From: Pseudoscleropodium purum
Lineage: Eukaryota; Streptophyta; Bryopsida; Hypnales; Brachytheciaceae
Length of the DNA stretch: 64,000 nt
Assembly (NCBI GenBank): GCA_963969395.1
Contig: OZ017801.1
Location: forward strand, 8,995,611 to 9,059,610
Reading direction: 5' to 3'
This document shows, in pieces, positions 11,390 through 23,728 of this stretch (positions are counted from its first letter, which is position 1; each line of letters begins with the position of its first letter). The notes beneath the pieces are model-generated. The model was not told where the DNA came from, did not search any database, and worked only from the letters and a program-made list of their open reading frames with translations. A program made the translations under genes and the position numbers.

Positions 11390-14300
11390 CTACTTTCCAC
11401 CGGATGGACCACTACCTTCTCCCAAAACAAAAGGAAAATCTGCTGTACCGAGGAGTTTAGCAGATGATTGACGAGTTGATTGTTGTTGACTTGGACGGAC
11501 AATTCGCCCTCTAGATTGAACTTCGATGTCCACCTTATGAAATTGTTTCTTGGTTTCCGGAGAGAAGTCATCGTCCTCTTCACGCTTCCTTTTTTGTTTT
11601 CTTTTCGGTGATAAATCGACTTTGTCTGCCTTCAAGGTTTTCAAGTTGCTCTCCACACGATCTACCATCGCTTGAACAACTTCATCATCTCCTTTCCCTT
11701 GCCATACTGTGAGGCAGTCTCCATCCAATAGGAAAGCCTTCCAATGCCCTATAATATCGCCAATGCGCCTATCAAATGCTGCTGCCACATCTACAGATGA
11801 ATGTCCTGTGTTTGTTAGTCCATTTGTATCGTAGACATCACGAACTTTTGCAGCCTCTTCCAACTTCGACAATAGAAAGACCCTACATACGAGGGTGTGG
11901 TTGTATGCCTTATACTGCTCATCGAACTCTTTTTCATGGTTCACCTCCACCCAATTGTCTTTTGGTCCTCTCTCCACTTTTTTATTTGGAAAACGAAAGA
12001 ACTTTTCGTGTTGCAAGCTCCAATGTCCCCCTATATTGCGACAAAACATTTCACGGGCCGCGTCATCTACGATTCCTCGAGCCCGCAATTCCACCTCTCT
12101 ATTGTGAGTCATCCACACATCCAAATCCAATGGTTGCTGAGATTCCTCGTACAAATCATGCCTCTGTTCATTTGCATTCCACCGGATTGGCTTCCCCCAA
12201 TGTTGATAATTTTAAAATTTGTATGGCGCTTGATCAAGAGGAAGATTCCAATGATTGTACTCGTGGTCTGAAGGCATAGCTTTCAAGATACCAAACATTT
12301 TGTAGAACCTAGCACTCAATGGACTACGACACTCGGCATACACCGAACGAATGAGTGATGCTTTCACAATGCAAGTGACATAGAAAGTGTGGCGACATTG
12401 GCCCATGGTTACCGCACCTTCTGGTTCGAAGAGGCCTTGGCAAAGGCTACAACAACCATCCAAAATTGGAGAGGCTGGATCACAAGCATGCACCACTCGC
12501 TTGTCTTTCACATTGATGTGTGCTGAAAGTGTGTTGTAAGGGACCCATCCTTCCTCTACTTCCAAGGCCCAATTGATGGATGGAGCTTGGTCCTTCTTTG
12601 TGTGGTTTAACCATTCAAACATGGCATCCATGTCTCCCCAACATGTGATCTCCGTATATCCCTTAGAAGGATGTTGGTCAAACATAGTTTTGAACCAACT
12701 CAAAGAGCTTTGAATGGCATCGCAATTTTCATTCGACTCCATTGCCAATGTTTGAAGACCTACCATTGCTCGAGATACTATAGAGGGTCTGTCTTGGAGT
12801 CTTTGTACCCATGCTAACCATCGAGACTCCAAGTCGCTAGATGGCATAAACTTCTTCAAATCCAAGTACAATTGCAATCGATTCAACTTGGATTCAACAA
12901 TTCCTTTTGCTTCAATTGCCTCCTCCAATTTATTCTTCAACTCTTCAAAGTCACAACTCTCTGTTTGCGTCTCCGCATTCACGTAAACGGATGAAAGCTT
13001 TTCCATTGATGGTTGTTGTGTCGCTCTTAACATGCTCATATCGTGACTTTCTTGTACATTCACAATGACAGGGTTGTCGCTTGCTTTGGCCTTATCAAAA
13101 GGAAGAAAGAGCTTATCTTCACTCTCTTGAGTCTCTTGACTGTCTCCGAGTACAATCACTGGTGAGATTGCAACCTCACTTGGATTTTTGGAGGTCCCTT
13201 GCAATTCTGCAATCCGTTTACGCATCTTCATCAACTCCTCCATTTGCCTCGATGATTGTTGATTTAAATGTTCAACTTCACTCTCCGAAGTCTTTAATTT
13301 CAACTCCAGCACTTTGCACCTTGCTTCCACTCCTCCAAGGTCAACAATTTTCTTCTCATATTCCACCAATTGTAGTATGTGAACATCTCTTTCTTCGAAA
13401 AGTGGTCCGAAAGTCTTCGTGAGATTCTGAAATGCTATAGCACCTTTCAACATCTCTGGTGCTATTAAAGAAAACTCCTTGGCCAAATTCATAAAAGTCG
13501 GAGCAACTTGCGCTAAAAATTCAGCTGACATTGTCATCTTGAAAGCTGTATCAAGTATATGTCCAACATTCTTTGGATCTGCAAGTGGACTCATTGGAAC
13601 AGCAGTAGCACCATCATCGGGGTTAGACGATCCACCTATTTCTTCATGAAGGTTAGCAAACTGAACCGAGAGCTTCAAAAGATTTTCCAATTGTTTTGGA
13701 TTGGACATGTCTTGCAAGGTTCGATATAGAGGACTTGACAATGCCGTTGTAAACGGAAACTCCTCCGCCCGCCTTTTACGCTCAGAACTCCATAATGAGG
13801 ATATATTATCAATCGTCACACCTTGTCCACGAGGCGTATGTACTTTGTCTTCTAAACTTTACACTGGACTAGATTCAACGCCTTGATGCACAGGCGGAGA
13901 TTTGTAGACCAAACTATCAAAACAATTGTTGGCTATCAGACTATCAATTGTAGCATTAGCCTTTGCCACTTTCTCCGCCAAGACTTCGTCTACTTTACTT
14001 TTTAAAGTTTCCCCGCATTCCGTGCAAACCTTGCCTTTGTTTACAAACTCCGTTTGCGTTTGTGCCGCAACATTTGGTGTAAAGGTCAAACGCGTTGGAG
14101 CTATGGAAAAGACTTCACCCTCCTGCGCCTCTACATCTTTCTCCACATCTTTTCCCACATTTTTCGAAGAGCTTTCATTGATTGCTTTTGTTGGAGATTG
14201 TACAGACCGTAATTCTTCAACATTTGAGGCTTTCTCCACACCATCCGTTTTCACCTCAATAGTATTTTTTAATACTTTTTCTGTTTCTCCCTTTGAATTG

Positions 14301-14788
14301 TACAAGTCGGGAATGTCCTTTTGATTGGCTTCAAGCAGAAGTGGGCAAGCTGTTGTCGTCGAAAACGTGCTCCAATCGATCTTGCGCTCTAATATAAGTT
14401 CCGCGTAAACCATACACGCCACGCTATAATTAATATAGCCTTTACTTCTGCGCTTGTTTCCGAATAGAACACGCCACACCTCCTCAGATCGATGGACAAA
14501 ATGTTTGTTGTTGCAAGTCCATGGTTTACAACAAAAATCCTATGTATGACTCCTGTGCGACTCCTGAGGCCACAACTTGTCAATGTGGTACATTTTAACA
14601 TAGGTCCTGCACATTTTTGATGTCCAATACTCCGCATCTTCATCTTCCCACCCGCTCTCTGCTTTAATTGTAGGGTCATTTAAAATGTCAAGCCGAAGGT
14701 CATGCGTAGCCCCCTTCACGTTGCTCTTTTTCTTGGCTTCGCTTCCCGGAGTCACCCCATCCATATTTCGATCACCTTCGCCGTTCAT
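11390..14788 (-). pseudogene. Long element-borne frame with N-terminal zinc-finger-like domain, coiled coil and RING-like motif; three in-frame stops
   Basis: One minus-strand frame runs from ATG at 14788 to a stop at 11390, about 1130 codons, without any frameshift. It is interrupted by TAG at 14540-14542, TAA at 13859-13861 and TAA at 12212-12214. The N-terminus carries GWEDEDAEYW...MCRTYVKMYHIDKLW and then VWRVLF...NYSVACMVYAELILERKIDW. This matches, in order, the frame at 18198-19460. The middle (around 13380-13200) is a predicted coiled coil. Near 12470-12340 is C-x2-C...CRHTFYVTC...C-x2-P, resembling a degenerate RING finger. A basic stretch KRKQKRKREE near the C-terminus could be a nuclear localisation signal. 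The GC-rich CGTCCG block and a TATA box lie directly upstream. I do not recognise a transposase core. It is probably an accessory protein of an hAT-like element; function is unknown. Confidence 0.6.
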
Positions 14789-14989
14789 GATTGTCAATTG
14801 GATTCAATAACCAATTGAAGTGAATAAAAAAATCTCACGTGATAGTCAAAAGTGATGGCATCAACCGCAACACAGTAACAAAAGATAGAGGACCCCAACT
14901 CTCCACCCCGTAGGAGCAACTAGCGCATAAAGCAATAGTAGCACATCCAACTTGGCACCGAAGGAGAATTGAAGTGAGAAGAAATGAAA

Positions 14990-15260
14990 GTCACTCCACC
15001 CTTATAGCCGTCTGCCGCTGGACCTAGAGGCCGTCCGCCGCCGGACCTGCCCCGGACCGCGCGAAGCAGCCCCGAACCTCACGTTCGCCGCGCGGACCGA
15101 CGACGTCCGCTTTGGCAGCGGACGCCCGTCCGCCCGTCGCCCCATCCGACCGGCATGTCCGCACTGTCCGCCTTCTGATGCCGTCCGCGCTTTGGACACG
15201 CCGACCGCCCCACTTAAACACTGACCGCCACCGGCGTCCGCCCAGCTGTCCATTGGTGCA
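14990..15260 (-). promoter_or_regulatory. CGGACG-rich subterminal block with TATA box, upstream of the 14788 frame
   Basis: A GC island in AT-rich DNA, built from degenerate CGGACG/CGTCCG hexamers (15010-15245). On the minus strand it ends in GACGGCTATAAGGGTGGAG (TATA at 15001-15007), about 210 bp before the ATG at 14788. The same order (hexamer block, TATA, open frame) recurs at 17663-18198 and 21275-21641. Long open frames inside the block on both strands are composition artefacts. No CAGGGTTGAC terminus is seen at its outer edge. Confidence 0.55.
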
Positions 15261-15261
15261 T

Positions 15262-17660
15262 CCTATGAGGCCATTATTATTCAAAAAGAGCGGTAACATT
15301 TCAAAAATAAAACAGCCTAATAATCAGTGCTAAATGAGGATCAATGTAATTGATTTATCATTTAAAAAAAAAAAAATGTAAACCCTAAACCTTATACCCT
15401 AATTACCCTAAACCTTTTCTTTTCTCCCCTAAATTGTTTTACGAATGAGGGGATTGTGGTTAAGTTGAATATGTTTGAATTATTTACTGATATTATTCCT
15501 CTAAATAGGTTTTGAGAAGATCTGAAGATGGTGGGGATTTTTTTAAAGTTCATTAGGAAATCAAATGTTTTGCAAAAATAATCAATTCCATTTTCATTGT
15601 AAGCAAATGAAATTTAAAAGAAAGGCCCCAATACATAATTAGAATAACAGTTTAATGGATTTCAACCTCATGATATTTAATGAAAGGTTGTGATTTCCCA
15701 TTAAAAGTGCATCACGATCTTCAAATGAACATAGAGTCTTTCATATTTTTTAATGAAATTTTGATTAGATTTGAAAACAAAGAAAAAGAATCAATATTTT
15801 AACTTTCAAATCATGTATGGCTATATTTTTCCTTAAAAACATAGAAAAATTCGTTACTTGAGTTGGTGGAGTAGAATACATTATACACTTATACATGTAC
15901 TATATTTATTTTGAAGAGTAATTCCAATATTCTTATTTCAGATGTTTTTAAATATTAATTTTAAAAAAGAGGGTTCATTGTTTAAAGATCTAAAAAATTG
16001 ACAAATATAATTTCTATTATAAATAGGAATTGAATTCGGTATTCGATTTCTGAAATGATTCAAATGAACAAGATATTGATTATAAAATATTTCTTTGTTT
16101 GAGTTTTCAAAATGAATTCACGAAACAATTGCAAACTTTTGAACTTAGGTATATGGTATTGTTTTTGGTTTGTACTTTGTAGAGTATAATACTTCAATTT
16201 TAATCCTAAATAAATGAAAAAACTCCACAGGAATGAAATGTTTCTATGTATTACACAAAGATTTCTACCAATTACTATGATAATTAAATACATTGTTACA
16301 TTTCATAAAATATTCTACATAGAAAAAAAAAATCATTTCAGTTTTCAATCATGATAAACGATGACTTCTACTCTTTCTGTTATATGTTCATTTTGTATAA
16401 CGTGTACATTGTACAATCTTTGAGAGCAAGGTAGTTCATTTTTGGCTCTTATTGAAATAGAAAATATATTTGTGTTTGGATTTTGAAATCATTATGTATT
16501 CTACGGTCTTGCAAGAATGCAGCTTGTTCCTTCCTTTGAATCCTTTTGATATTTTCTTTATTTTCCTTTGTTTTCTGTCTCGTAGGGCTCTTATTCTCTT
16601 GTTTTCTTCATTTGACCAGCCTATTTGGCTTGGGTCTTAGTTTTTTGTTTTTGTTAATGTAATGGTTTATGCATATGTTATAAAAAATATATATTATTTA
16701 TCTAAAATTAATATATTGATGAACAAACGCATAAAGGCATTGAATGCTTTCACATTTAAAGTTATAAATCTATCATAAATCACTCTTGCAAATTTGAATG
16801 ATTGAATCGAAAATTTGAAAATGTAATTACAAGAGCTTTCAATTCAATCAATTGCATAAATCATAAATGTTGAAATGCAACTCGTATGAGTTTAGCATCT
16901 ATAAAGATTAATTCATGCCATCCACATGCAATTTCCCAATTTCATAAAATGCAATTGAGTACTTCAATTTCTTTCTTTTCAATTCTCCAAGTAACATTCA
17001 CTTCATATCTTTCTCTATTTGTTTATCTATTTTTTGGCAACAAATGGAGAAACCATCTTTGTCTATATTTGAACATGCACTCTTATTTGATTGATGAAGA
17101 ATAGATCTATAAAATATATAATCATTGATTTGTTCATGTTGATTTATCTAATATATTTTATGTATGTATATATATTTATATATATATATATCATTAAAGG
17201 AGTATGAAAGACAAGATTGACAGATTGTGTTCGAATGTTGTTGATTTTGAAATGATTTAGTACTATATCATTTATAAGAATATTATAATAGTGTTATGTT
17301 ATAATATTCCTAAAACAATTGCAACAAATATTAAAATACATGTTAAGTTAGGTTTGTTAGCCTACCAATTGTTCATTAATAGACATAATTGAGTAGCCCC
17401 CTTAAATGAAACATTCAATATCTAATATCTTACAATCCAAATGGTGGATTTGTCTAAAATTTTTTCCACATCTTTTCCAACTAATTTACTACAAGATCCT
17501 ACGGTTACATATGCCCCAAAGTATTTTTCTTCTAAAACTTGATATTTGCATTACTATTGGCAGTTTTGAAGTATTTTTAGTGAAAAGAACTTTAGGGGTT
17601 AAACATCTATACCGTGAGAGTTTGAAAAAAGAACAATTTGCTTTATTAGGTTTAGGATTT
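15262..17660. other. Gene-free AT-rich stretch
   Basis: Contains degenerate CCCTAAA-like telomere-type words at 15376-15415, (TA)n tracts near 16685 and 17166-17192, and short random frames (for example 16060-16293 and 16886-17104) without recognisable domains. No element ends were found. Confidence 0.45.
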
Positions 17661-17662
17661 AA

Positions 17663-18080
17663 GATGAGCCGTCCGCCCTGTTCGCCTGATCCGGCGTCCG
17701 CCCCGTCCGCCCCGTCTGCCCCGATACCTGTCCGCCGCGATATCCGTCCGCCCTGTTCGCCCGATCCGAAGTCCGCCCTGTCCGCCCCGTCCGCCCCGTC
17801 CGCCCCGTCCACCGTCTGCCCGGTCAGACCCGATATCCGTGTGCCCTGTCCGTCCGATTGAGCGTCTGTCCTGTTCGCTTCGATACCCGTCTGCTCGGTT
17901 ACGGCCGTCCGATTGACACGTGGACTGATGTGGTCCGCATAATCTGGACGTCCTCCTCGGGGCATCTGCATATATATATGGGGAGGCGGACGGCTCATTC
18001 CGAACAATCGTTTTCTTTTGGAGTGGGCAAACTAGTGCATTGGAAGCTCTACGCGCCCCACCGCTTTGAGTGAACGATTG
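17663..18080 (+). promoter_or_regulatory. CGTCCG-rich block with TATA box, upstream of the 18198 frame
   Basis: A run of CGTCCGCCCTGT/CGTCCGCCCCGT-like units (17670-17860) and further CGGACG words is followed by CATATATATATGGGGAGG (TATA at 17971-17979), then more CGGACG. The ATG of the downstream frame is at 18198. The architecture matches the blocks upstream of 14788 (minus strand) and 21641. Open frames across the block are composition artefacts. I infer a transposon 5' subterminal region doubling as promoter. Confidence 0.55.
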
Positions 18081-18197
18081 TTGTGACATTGTTGCAAATT
18101 TTCACAAAGTTCACGCTTGTAAAATTTTAATTAATTAAATCAAAATTTTGGTTCTTAAGCTTTCTAATTGTTTCATTCTCTTTGCTTCGGCTTCATC

Positions 18198-19460
18198 ATG
18201 CCAAAAGATAGAACACCCAAAAAAAGCAGTCGAAAGGGAAGACTCCAATTGTTCGATTGGGATGCTTGGGCCGATCCATTGTGCATGGGTGAACCGGGAT
18301 GGGAAGAAGAACCAACAAGAGTGTGGGATTGCTCAATATGCAAGAAGTATGTGAAAATGACTCACATTCAAAAATTTTGGCGACGTGAACGTGTAGAGCA
18401 CCAAGCGTCACGTTGGGAAGGACAAATGTCTACGTGCCAAAGTGAGCACTTCAAACAATGATACACACAAGTGCATCGAGTTTTTGACATTAAAAGCGCC
18501 AAACCAAATATAATGAATTATAATGTTATGGCAATGGTTTGGGCAGAGATTGTACTCCATAAGGACGTGGACTGGCGTACCGCTACAGGTCGCAATGTGG
18601 AGAACTATACGCGCACAGATGTCGTTATAGATACACAGTGGAGGGATGCAAGCGATTGCATGCCAGAGTGGTCTAATCGAGGTTATCTACAACAACCTTC
18701 AGTTGTTCTACGAGATGCTGAAGATGCGTGAACAGATGACGATGATGACGATGATATGCAAGCGTCTGTCACATTTGGAGTTAGGCACGAGCGGGTAGAA
18801 GAACGAGAATGAATTGAATTTGAACAACAAATGCAAGAGGCAACACGCAGAAGCCTTCAAGATCGTGGATGGCAAGATAGGCATGGTGGGTCCTGCGGAC
18901 ATGAACATGGAATGCGAGAATCTGAACAAGGAAGAGGTGGTTCATACTCTGGTTACGATCCTCAAAATAGATATGAAGGTGGAAGAGGGAGCTATGGATC
19001 TACGCATTATGGTGGTTCAAGTGCAGTTGGTTCTCGTTATAGCACTTCTTCTAAAATTGGCTCTCTAGGTGGAACAGGTAGTTATAGCAACACGTACTAT
19101 GGTAGGTCTACTGAATCTGGTTCATATTATACGACGCCCACTCAAGTGGGCTCTGAAGGTAGTGGAGGAAGCCATGTAACCCTGTAGTATAGTTGCTCTC
19201 TTCACGGAAGCGCCCAATACTATTCGTAATCAACTAGAAGTGATTCATATGGGCATCATAGGGCCTCTTATTACGGGGCTTCAAATGAAAGAGGATTAGA
19301 GCCTACTACTCCGGTTCCTCCTCCTACTTTTGGAGGTTCAAATTATGGACAAGGAGGTGTACTGAGTGGATATCACGGAAACTACGGAGGTAGTCTGTTC
19401 ATTGGAGTACAAAGAAGAGGCAGCGGTCAATAATTTGAGTCCGATTCAGATTCTGAATAA
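18198..19460 (+). pseudogene. Element-borne frame related to the 11.4-14.8 kb frame; Gly/Ser/Tyr-rich tail; six internal stops
   Basis: A single frame from ATG 18198 to TAA 19458-19460 has no frameshift. It contains internal stops at 18459 (TGA), 18729 (TGA), 18810 (TGA), 19185 (TAG), 19227 (TAA) and 19431 (TAA). The N-terminus has GWEEEPTRVWDCSICKKYVK followed by MTHIQKFW and a later C...H pair, a plausible zinc-binding fold. Then comes VHRVF...NYNVMAMVWAEIVLHKDVDW, which matches the other frame. The C-terminal part (FEQQMQEATRRSL, then repeats such as GGSYSGYDP and YGGSS, ending FESDSDSE) resembles the low-complexity tails of plant hAT-type proteins. No catalytic core or dimerisation domain lies between, so this may be an internally deleted derivative. 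Confidence 0.55.
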
Positions 19461-19673
19461 AAAAACATGCAAGTATATAGTGAGCATGTATTTGCTCAAT
19501 TTTCTCATTTTTATTCTCACAACAAGTATAGAGCACTAGATTGGTAGAAGTAGTACAAAATTTTAAATGAGTAGAACAATTTTGAGCAACAATTTTGTTC
19601 ACTTTTTCAAAAACTGTTGTGTAATAGTGTACACCAAGTATGTATGTAGGCAAGCATATTGTTGAAGACATCA

Positions 19674-19872
<199 letters not shown>

Positions 19873-19924
19873 TTTTTTATAATGAATATGTTACTAAAAA
19901 TAGATCTTAAAATAAAAAATTTAA

Positions 19925-20226
19925 ACACTTTTAAAAGCGCCTGTTTTTGGTCCAAAGATGCAATTATTACAGATAGCTGGTTATATTTTTCAGGTCTTGG
20001 ATGGATATCTTGGATTACAGCAGGATTAACGGCATTTTATATGTTTCGTATTTATTTTTTAACTTTCGAGGGATATTTTAGAGCTAATTCAAATAAAGTG
20101 TCTTTTATTTCTGTATCAATATGGGGAGATTTACAATCAAATAATCAAAAATTGGAATTTATTTCAAAAGAATTAAACAATAAATTTTATAACTCTTTTG
20201 AAATAGATGAACATAATAATGAAAAA
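19925..20226 (+). pseudogene. ndhF: Plastid ndhF fragment
   Basis: The frame includes [17 protein letters not shown] followed by [21 protein letters not shown]. This is the conserved segment of NdhF (plastid NDH complex subunit 5) with its transmembrane helices. About 100 codons of a protein of about 700 residues are present. The frame continues beyond 20226, but that part is antisense to the adjoining rpoC1 piece. Base composition is plastid-like (very AT-rich). Confidence 0.85.
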
Positions 20227-20227
20227 G

Positions 20228-20366
20228 GTTTTTTAATAGCATCACCCCCAGTAGCTATTTCTCTAATCTGAAATGCTTCAAATCCACGTGAAGAGAAAAA
20301 ACGAGGAAATATGTCTCTCCAAGATTGATCTTCATATTTAAATACATTTTGGTTCGAAAAAGGATC
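20228..20366 (-). pseudogene. rpoC1: Plastid rpoC1 fragment
   Basis: The minus strand reads [20 protein letters not shown] then [18 protein letters not shown], resembling the N-terminal half of the plastid RNA polymerase beta' subunit. The [10 protein letters not shown] block is the recognisable part. It abuts ndhF head to head, which is not the native plastid order, so the two were joined secondarily. Confidence 0.7.
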
Positions 20367-20487
20367 TTAGAGTGTTCAGGGTTGAATTAAGAAGATAGTA
20401 TTGTAACGCCTTCTTTTTTTTCTCATCGAAGTTTTCTTTTTAAAACTTACTATTATTAATAAAAAAGGAAAATAGAGAATAAGCACA

Positions 20488-20525
20488 CTTGGAGAGCGCA
20501 GTACAACGAAAAGTTGTATGCTGCG
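20488..20525 (+). other. Group II intron domain V-like hairpin
   Basis: The sequence GAGCGCAGTACAACGAAAAG followed by TTGTATGCTGCG can form the short GNRA-capped hairpin typical of domain V of plastid group II introns. It directly precedes the chlB piece, although chlB is not known to follow such an intron, so it is another mosaic fragment. The parent intron cannot be identified by eye. Confidence 0.5.
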
Positions 20526-20818
20526 CACCCATGGGAATTGTAGATACAGCTGAATGTATTCGACAAATCGAAAAAAATGTTAATAATTTAGTTTCTAATA
20601 AAAAATTTAATTATGAACCTTATATTGATCAGCAAACAAGATTTGTTTCTCAAGCAGCTTGGTTTTCACGCTCTATCGATTGTCAAAATTTAACAGGAAA
20701 AAAAGCGGTTGTTTTTGGTGATGCGACTCATGCCGCTTCAATAACCAGGATTCTTGCTAGAGAAATGGGAATTCGTGTTAGTTGTACGGGTACTTATTGT
20801 AAACACGACGCGGAATGG
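20525..20818 (+). pseudogene. chlB: Plastid chlB fragment
   Basis: About 98 uninterrupted codons of ChlB, the B subunit of light-independent protochlorophyllide reductase: [20 protein letters not shown], then [38 protein letters not shown], and [10 protein letters not shown]. It ends at the TGG at 20816-20818, where petA sequence begins with a two-base overlap. The full protein is over 500 residues, so this is an internal piece. Its presence shows that the plastid genome of the lineage has chlB. Confidence 0.92.
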
Positions 20819-20896
20819 TAAAGTAAGTAGAATTTTACGTAGAGAAAAAGGTGGTTATGAAATAACTATTGATAGTTTAGATGGTCGCCAAGTTGT
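20817..20896 (+). pseudogene. petA: Plastid petA fragment
   Basis: In the frame beginning at 20817 the sequence reads [20 protein letters not shown] then LDGRQVV, the lumenal part of cytochrome f. It diverges after VV and hits a stop. It is joined directly to chlB with the shared bases GG at the junction, as expected for microhomology-mediated joining of plastid fragments. Confidence 0.8.
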
Positions 20897-21274
20897 TATT
20901 TTATAATAGCGTTGATGTATAAGGCTATAAGCAACTTTGATAAATAATAAAAATATGAAGAAGAAATGTAATTTTGTAAGAGCCATATTATGTCTATTTT
21001 TGAATTTAGCATTCAAGGTTAAATATGTACTAGCATGGTGTGTATTTTGAAATTATTGTTGTGTGTTTATTACATTTAGAAACTCGTAAATGATATAAAT
21101 GTATTTCTAATTAATTTATGAAAGATTGAATTATTTGAATATTTGAAATTTTTTTATTTTTCATTCAACGATTGCTAAAAACTAAAATGATTTCTTATTC
21201 GTATGAAGAAATGCCCAAATTAGACAATTAGTGGTTCTTCTTTAGATTCTATTTTCAAATATGAAAAATAAATT

Positions 21275-21440
21275 GGATCGGGCGGACGCTTGATTTGCCC
21301 GCCCGTGCTCGTCCAATCGGGCGAACGGGGCTCGAGGGTTTCGGGGAGGCGGACGGCCGACGCATCCGCCACCCGCGGCCCGTCCGATCGGGCGGACGGT
21401 TTGGGGCCGTCCGCGCCTTATAAGATGGGCGGACGGGCTG
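21275..21440 (+). promoter_or_regulatory. CGGACG-rich block with TATA box
   Basis: A third GC island, with CGGACGGCCG, CGGGCGGACGG and similar words, followed by CCGCGCCTTATAAGATGGGC (TATA at 21417-21424). An ATG-initiated frame starts at 21641. It has the same arrangement as at 15260-14788 (minus strand) and 17663-18198. The outer edge shows no recognisable inverted terminus. Confidence 0.5.
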
Positions 21441-21640
21441 TCCGCATTGTCACTTTTGCTTTGCCCCTTGTGAATGCAAGGTGGAGCGGAGAGCTTGGTG
21501 GTTCATCCTCCATTGGCTCCTTTCCGAGGCAAGGCAAGAGTGGTTTATTAGGGCCCCCTTGTTGCCAATTTTTTGGACACTTGCGCGTGAATTCAATTTC
21601 AAATTAAAAAATTTGATCTATATCAATTTCATTTGTCACG

Positions 21641-21928
21641 ATGCCCAACGGGAAGAAGAAGGTTGCGAAGCTAAAACATGGAGAGGGACCATCGAACTTG
21701 GAGGTAGCTCGCCAAAGTCCTTCGGAAGAATGCAAGAAATTCATGATCGAGCGCATTGTTCAATTTTATGAATCGGAAACAACATTGTCTTTAGACAATA
21801 AGTACATCAGATATCAAGAGGAGTGCGTGTCTAAATTCAAGGTAGACATGACACAGATGTTGTTGGATGCATTGAATGTGGCGAAGTGGCATGACGAAAT
21901 TTATATTAGATTGGTAATACAGAAATAG
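21641..21928 (+). CDS. Short hypothetical frame in a hAT-like unit
   Basis: A 95-codon frame, MPNGKKKVAKLKHGEGPSN at its start, lysine-rich at the N-terminus and then mixed helical. I do not recognise a family. It follows a CGGACG/TATA block, like the other two element frames, and the start context (gatgcccaacggg) resembles gatg/catgccaaaag at 18198. A related MP(K/N) basic start suggests it could be a first exon or a truncated member of the same element group. It could also be spurious. Confidence 0.35.
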   Translation: MPNGKKKVAKLKHGEGPSNLEVARQSPSEECKKFMIERIVQFYESETTLSLDNKYIRYQEECVSKFKVDMTQMLLDALNVAKWHDEIYIRLVIQK

Positions 21929-22307
21929 TAGTTGAATAGGTTATATAGGCATTAAAAATTAGTTTAAAAATATAGAGTTGGAATGAAAAAAATTACATGT
22001 GCAATTAGCCAAATGTGCACAATGTATGATATTCTACATTAAATTGAATACATTTTGCCCATATTGATTATGTTTGTATTTGTGTTGATCTTGATTTTTT
22101 AAATAGTATATATATATATATATATATTTGAAGTCACAAATTTTTTTAGTTTGCCTTTTGAAAATGAATTGTAATTTTTTCTTAGTTTCAAGACTATCAT
22201 GGACTCGTGGTCAAACTTTATAATCTTTCAACTTATAAGAGACATTGTTTTAATAACAAATCGCGAACCATTGCACTTCATTTAACATTTAATTGTTTAA
22301 AGATTAA

Positions 22308-22458
22308 GGGAGTGACCGCGGGGCAGTTTGGGTAGGGCGGTCGGGGGAAATAGGGCCGTCTAGGCGGACGGGGCAGACGGGCGGGGTGGACGGGGCAGTC
22401 CCGACGGACGTTGTGTCCGCGGGGACCACGAATGTTAGCGGACGTCGTGTCAACCCTG
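22308..22458. mobile_element. hAT-like right end with CGGACG repeats
   Basis: A GC island ending GACGTCGTGTCAACCCTG at 22458. The terminal GTCAACCCTG is the exact complement of the CAGGGTTGAC start seen at 10905 and 24763. The partner terminus is not visible to the left, so this is either the right end of the unit beginning near 21275 or a truncated MITE. No 8-bp target duplication could be identified. Confidence 0.6.
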
Positions 22459-23728
22459 TTTTGTATGAAGAATGGCTTGAATGGGTTTGAATTTGAGTTG
22501 TTAGTGAAAGTGGGAAACAATCAAGCGATGTTTGGATTGGCAAAGGTGCGATTTTGTTGGCTAGATTGACGGTGGTGAATAGGTCAGTGGTAGAAGGATG
22601 TAGAGTTGCTACTAATTGAAGTAGTATGATGGAATGTATCCAGTTTGTTTTAGGGTTTCATAATTGAAGAAATTGAGCAATTCAGAGCTTTGTTGTAGCA
22701 TCATTGGGGTTTAGGCCATGCATGTCATGTGGGATTTAACTTAGAGAAAGTAGTAAAGAAGCTGAATTTTGACATCAAGAGTGTTAGATTCAAAATTGTA
22801 CAGAATCAAATGTGGGATTTCAAAGTCCTCTCAAACTACATCTTCTGAATTCAACAAGAAAAGAATTTTGTGTATATGTTGTAGTGGTTTTTGTTCAAAG
22901 TCGAGTGGCTGTAGAGGAGAAAAAAAGGGTCTATTTCATTTAATGAAGAAATTGGCAAGAGAGAAGGCCAAATATGTCATCAATTTAAAGCTTCAAGGCT
23001 ATTAGGATAAGTTGACCATGTACTCTTATGTCTCGAAGCAAGCAATTTTGTGGGAGTACAGAAATTCAAACCGGGTAGGATTAGTTTAGAATAGGGTTAG
23101 ATAGACTTACAATTTTTTATTTTTTTGGTAATCCATAGGGATTCTTGCTCCCGTAAGACTATTCTAGAAATAGTCAATTTTCGGATTGCTAGAATTATTA
23201 CTAGCATTAAGGAAACGGATCTAATATGGATTTGAAATTAGAAAAAGTTTCGGATTCCAAGAACCTACATTTTAGGGTTCTGGTCTAAAGAACTAGGGTA
23301 CTATTATGGGAATGGTCTTCTACCTGTTCTCCACTGGGAACTTTCAATTGTGCAATGGATACTTAAACCCACTGCCACTTCACTTTTCTCTCTTTTTGGG
23401 TGTTGAATCTCGTGGACGTATAGTTGAGAAAGAGTGGTGAGTTAGTGATTGTGATAAAGAGAGAATGGAAAGGTCGGTGCCATTTGCACCGTATTAGATT
23501 GTCGAGTGTTAGTAATTTATGGTGGTAGTTGGTGATCCATCTACACGAAAGTTCGTAGTGGTAGCTTGGATGGTTTGTAAAGTCATTCCTTCCAATCTAG
23601 TCCACTGAGCACAGCTAGAAGAAGACCTCATATATATTGGGTGCGTCGGATTGTTAGATAGATTATGGAGTATGAACAACAAAGAGATGATCTAGAAACT
23701 CATTTACAAAGTTTTAAACTAGTATGAG
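22459..23728. other. Leader-like region of the older 23.7-25.8 kb element copy
   Basis: No convincing gene is present. By position this corresponds to the region upstream of the frame at 53866 in the younger copy, but similarity is weak and the 8-bp terminus TGTCGCAG found there is not visible. The short frame at 22769-23005 has no recognisable domain. Confidence 0.35.

Noticed and set aside
12212..13819. Separate genes at 14797-14540, 14479-13859, 13819-12212 and 12154-11390
   Set aside because: All lie in the same frame and are separated only by single stop codons. Several apparent starts are not ATG, so one interrupted gene is simpler.
19925..20271. Single 129-codon ndhF-like gene
   Set aside because: The last third of the frame is antisense to an rpoC1 fragment, so the open frame crosses an artificial junction.
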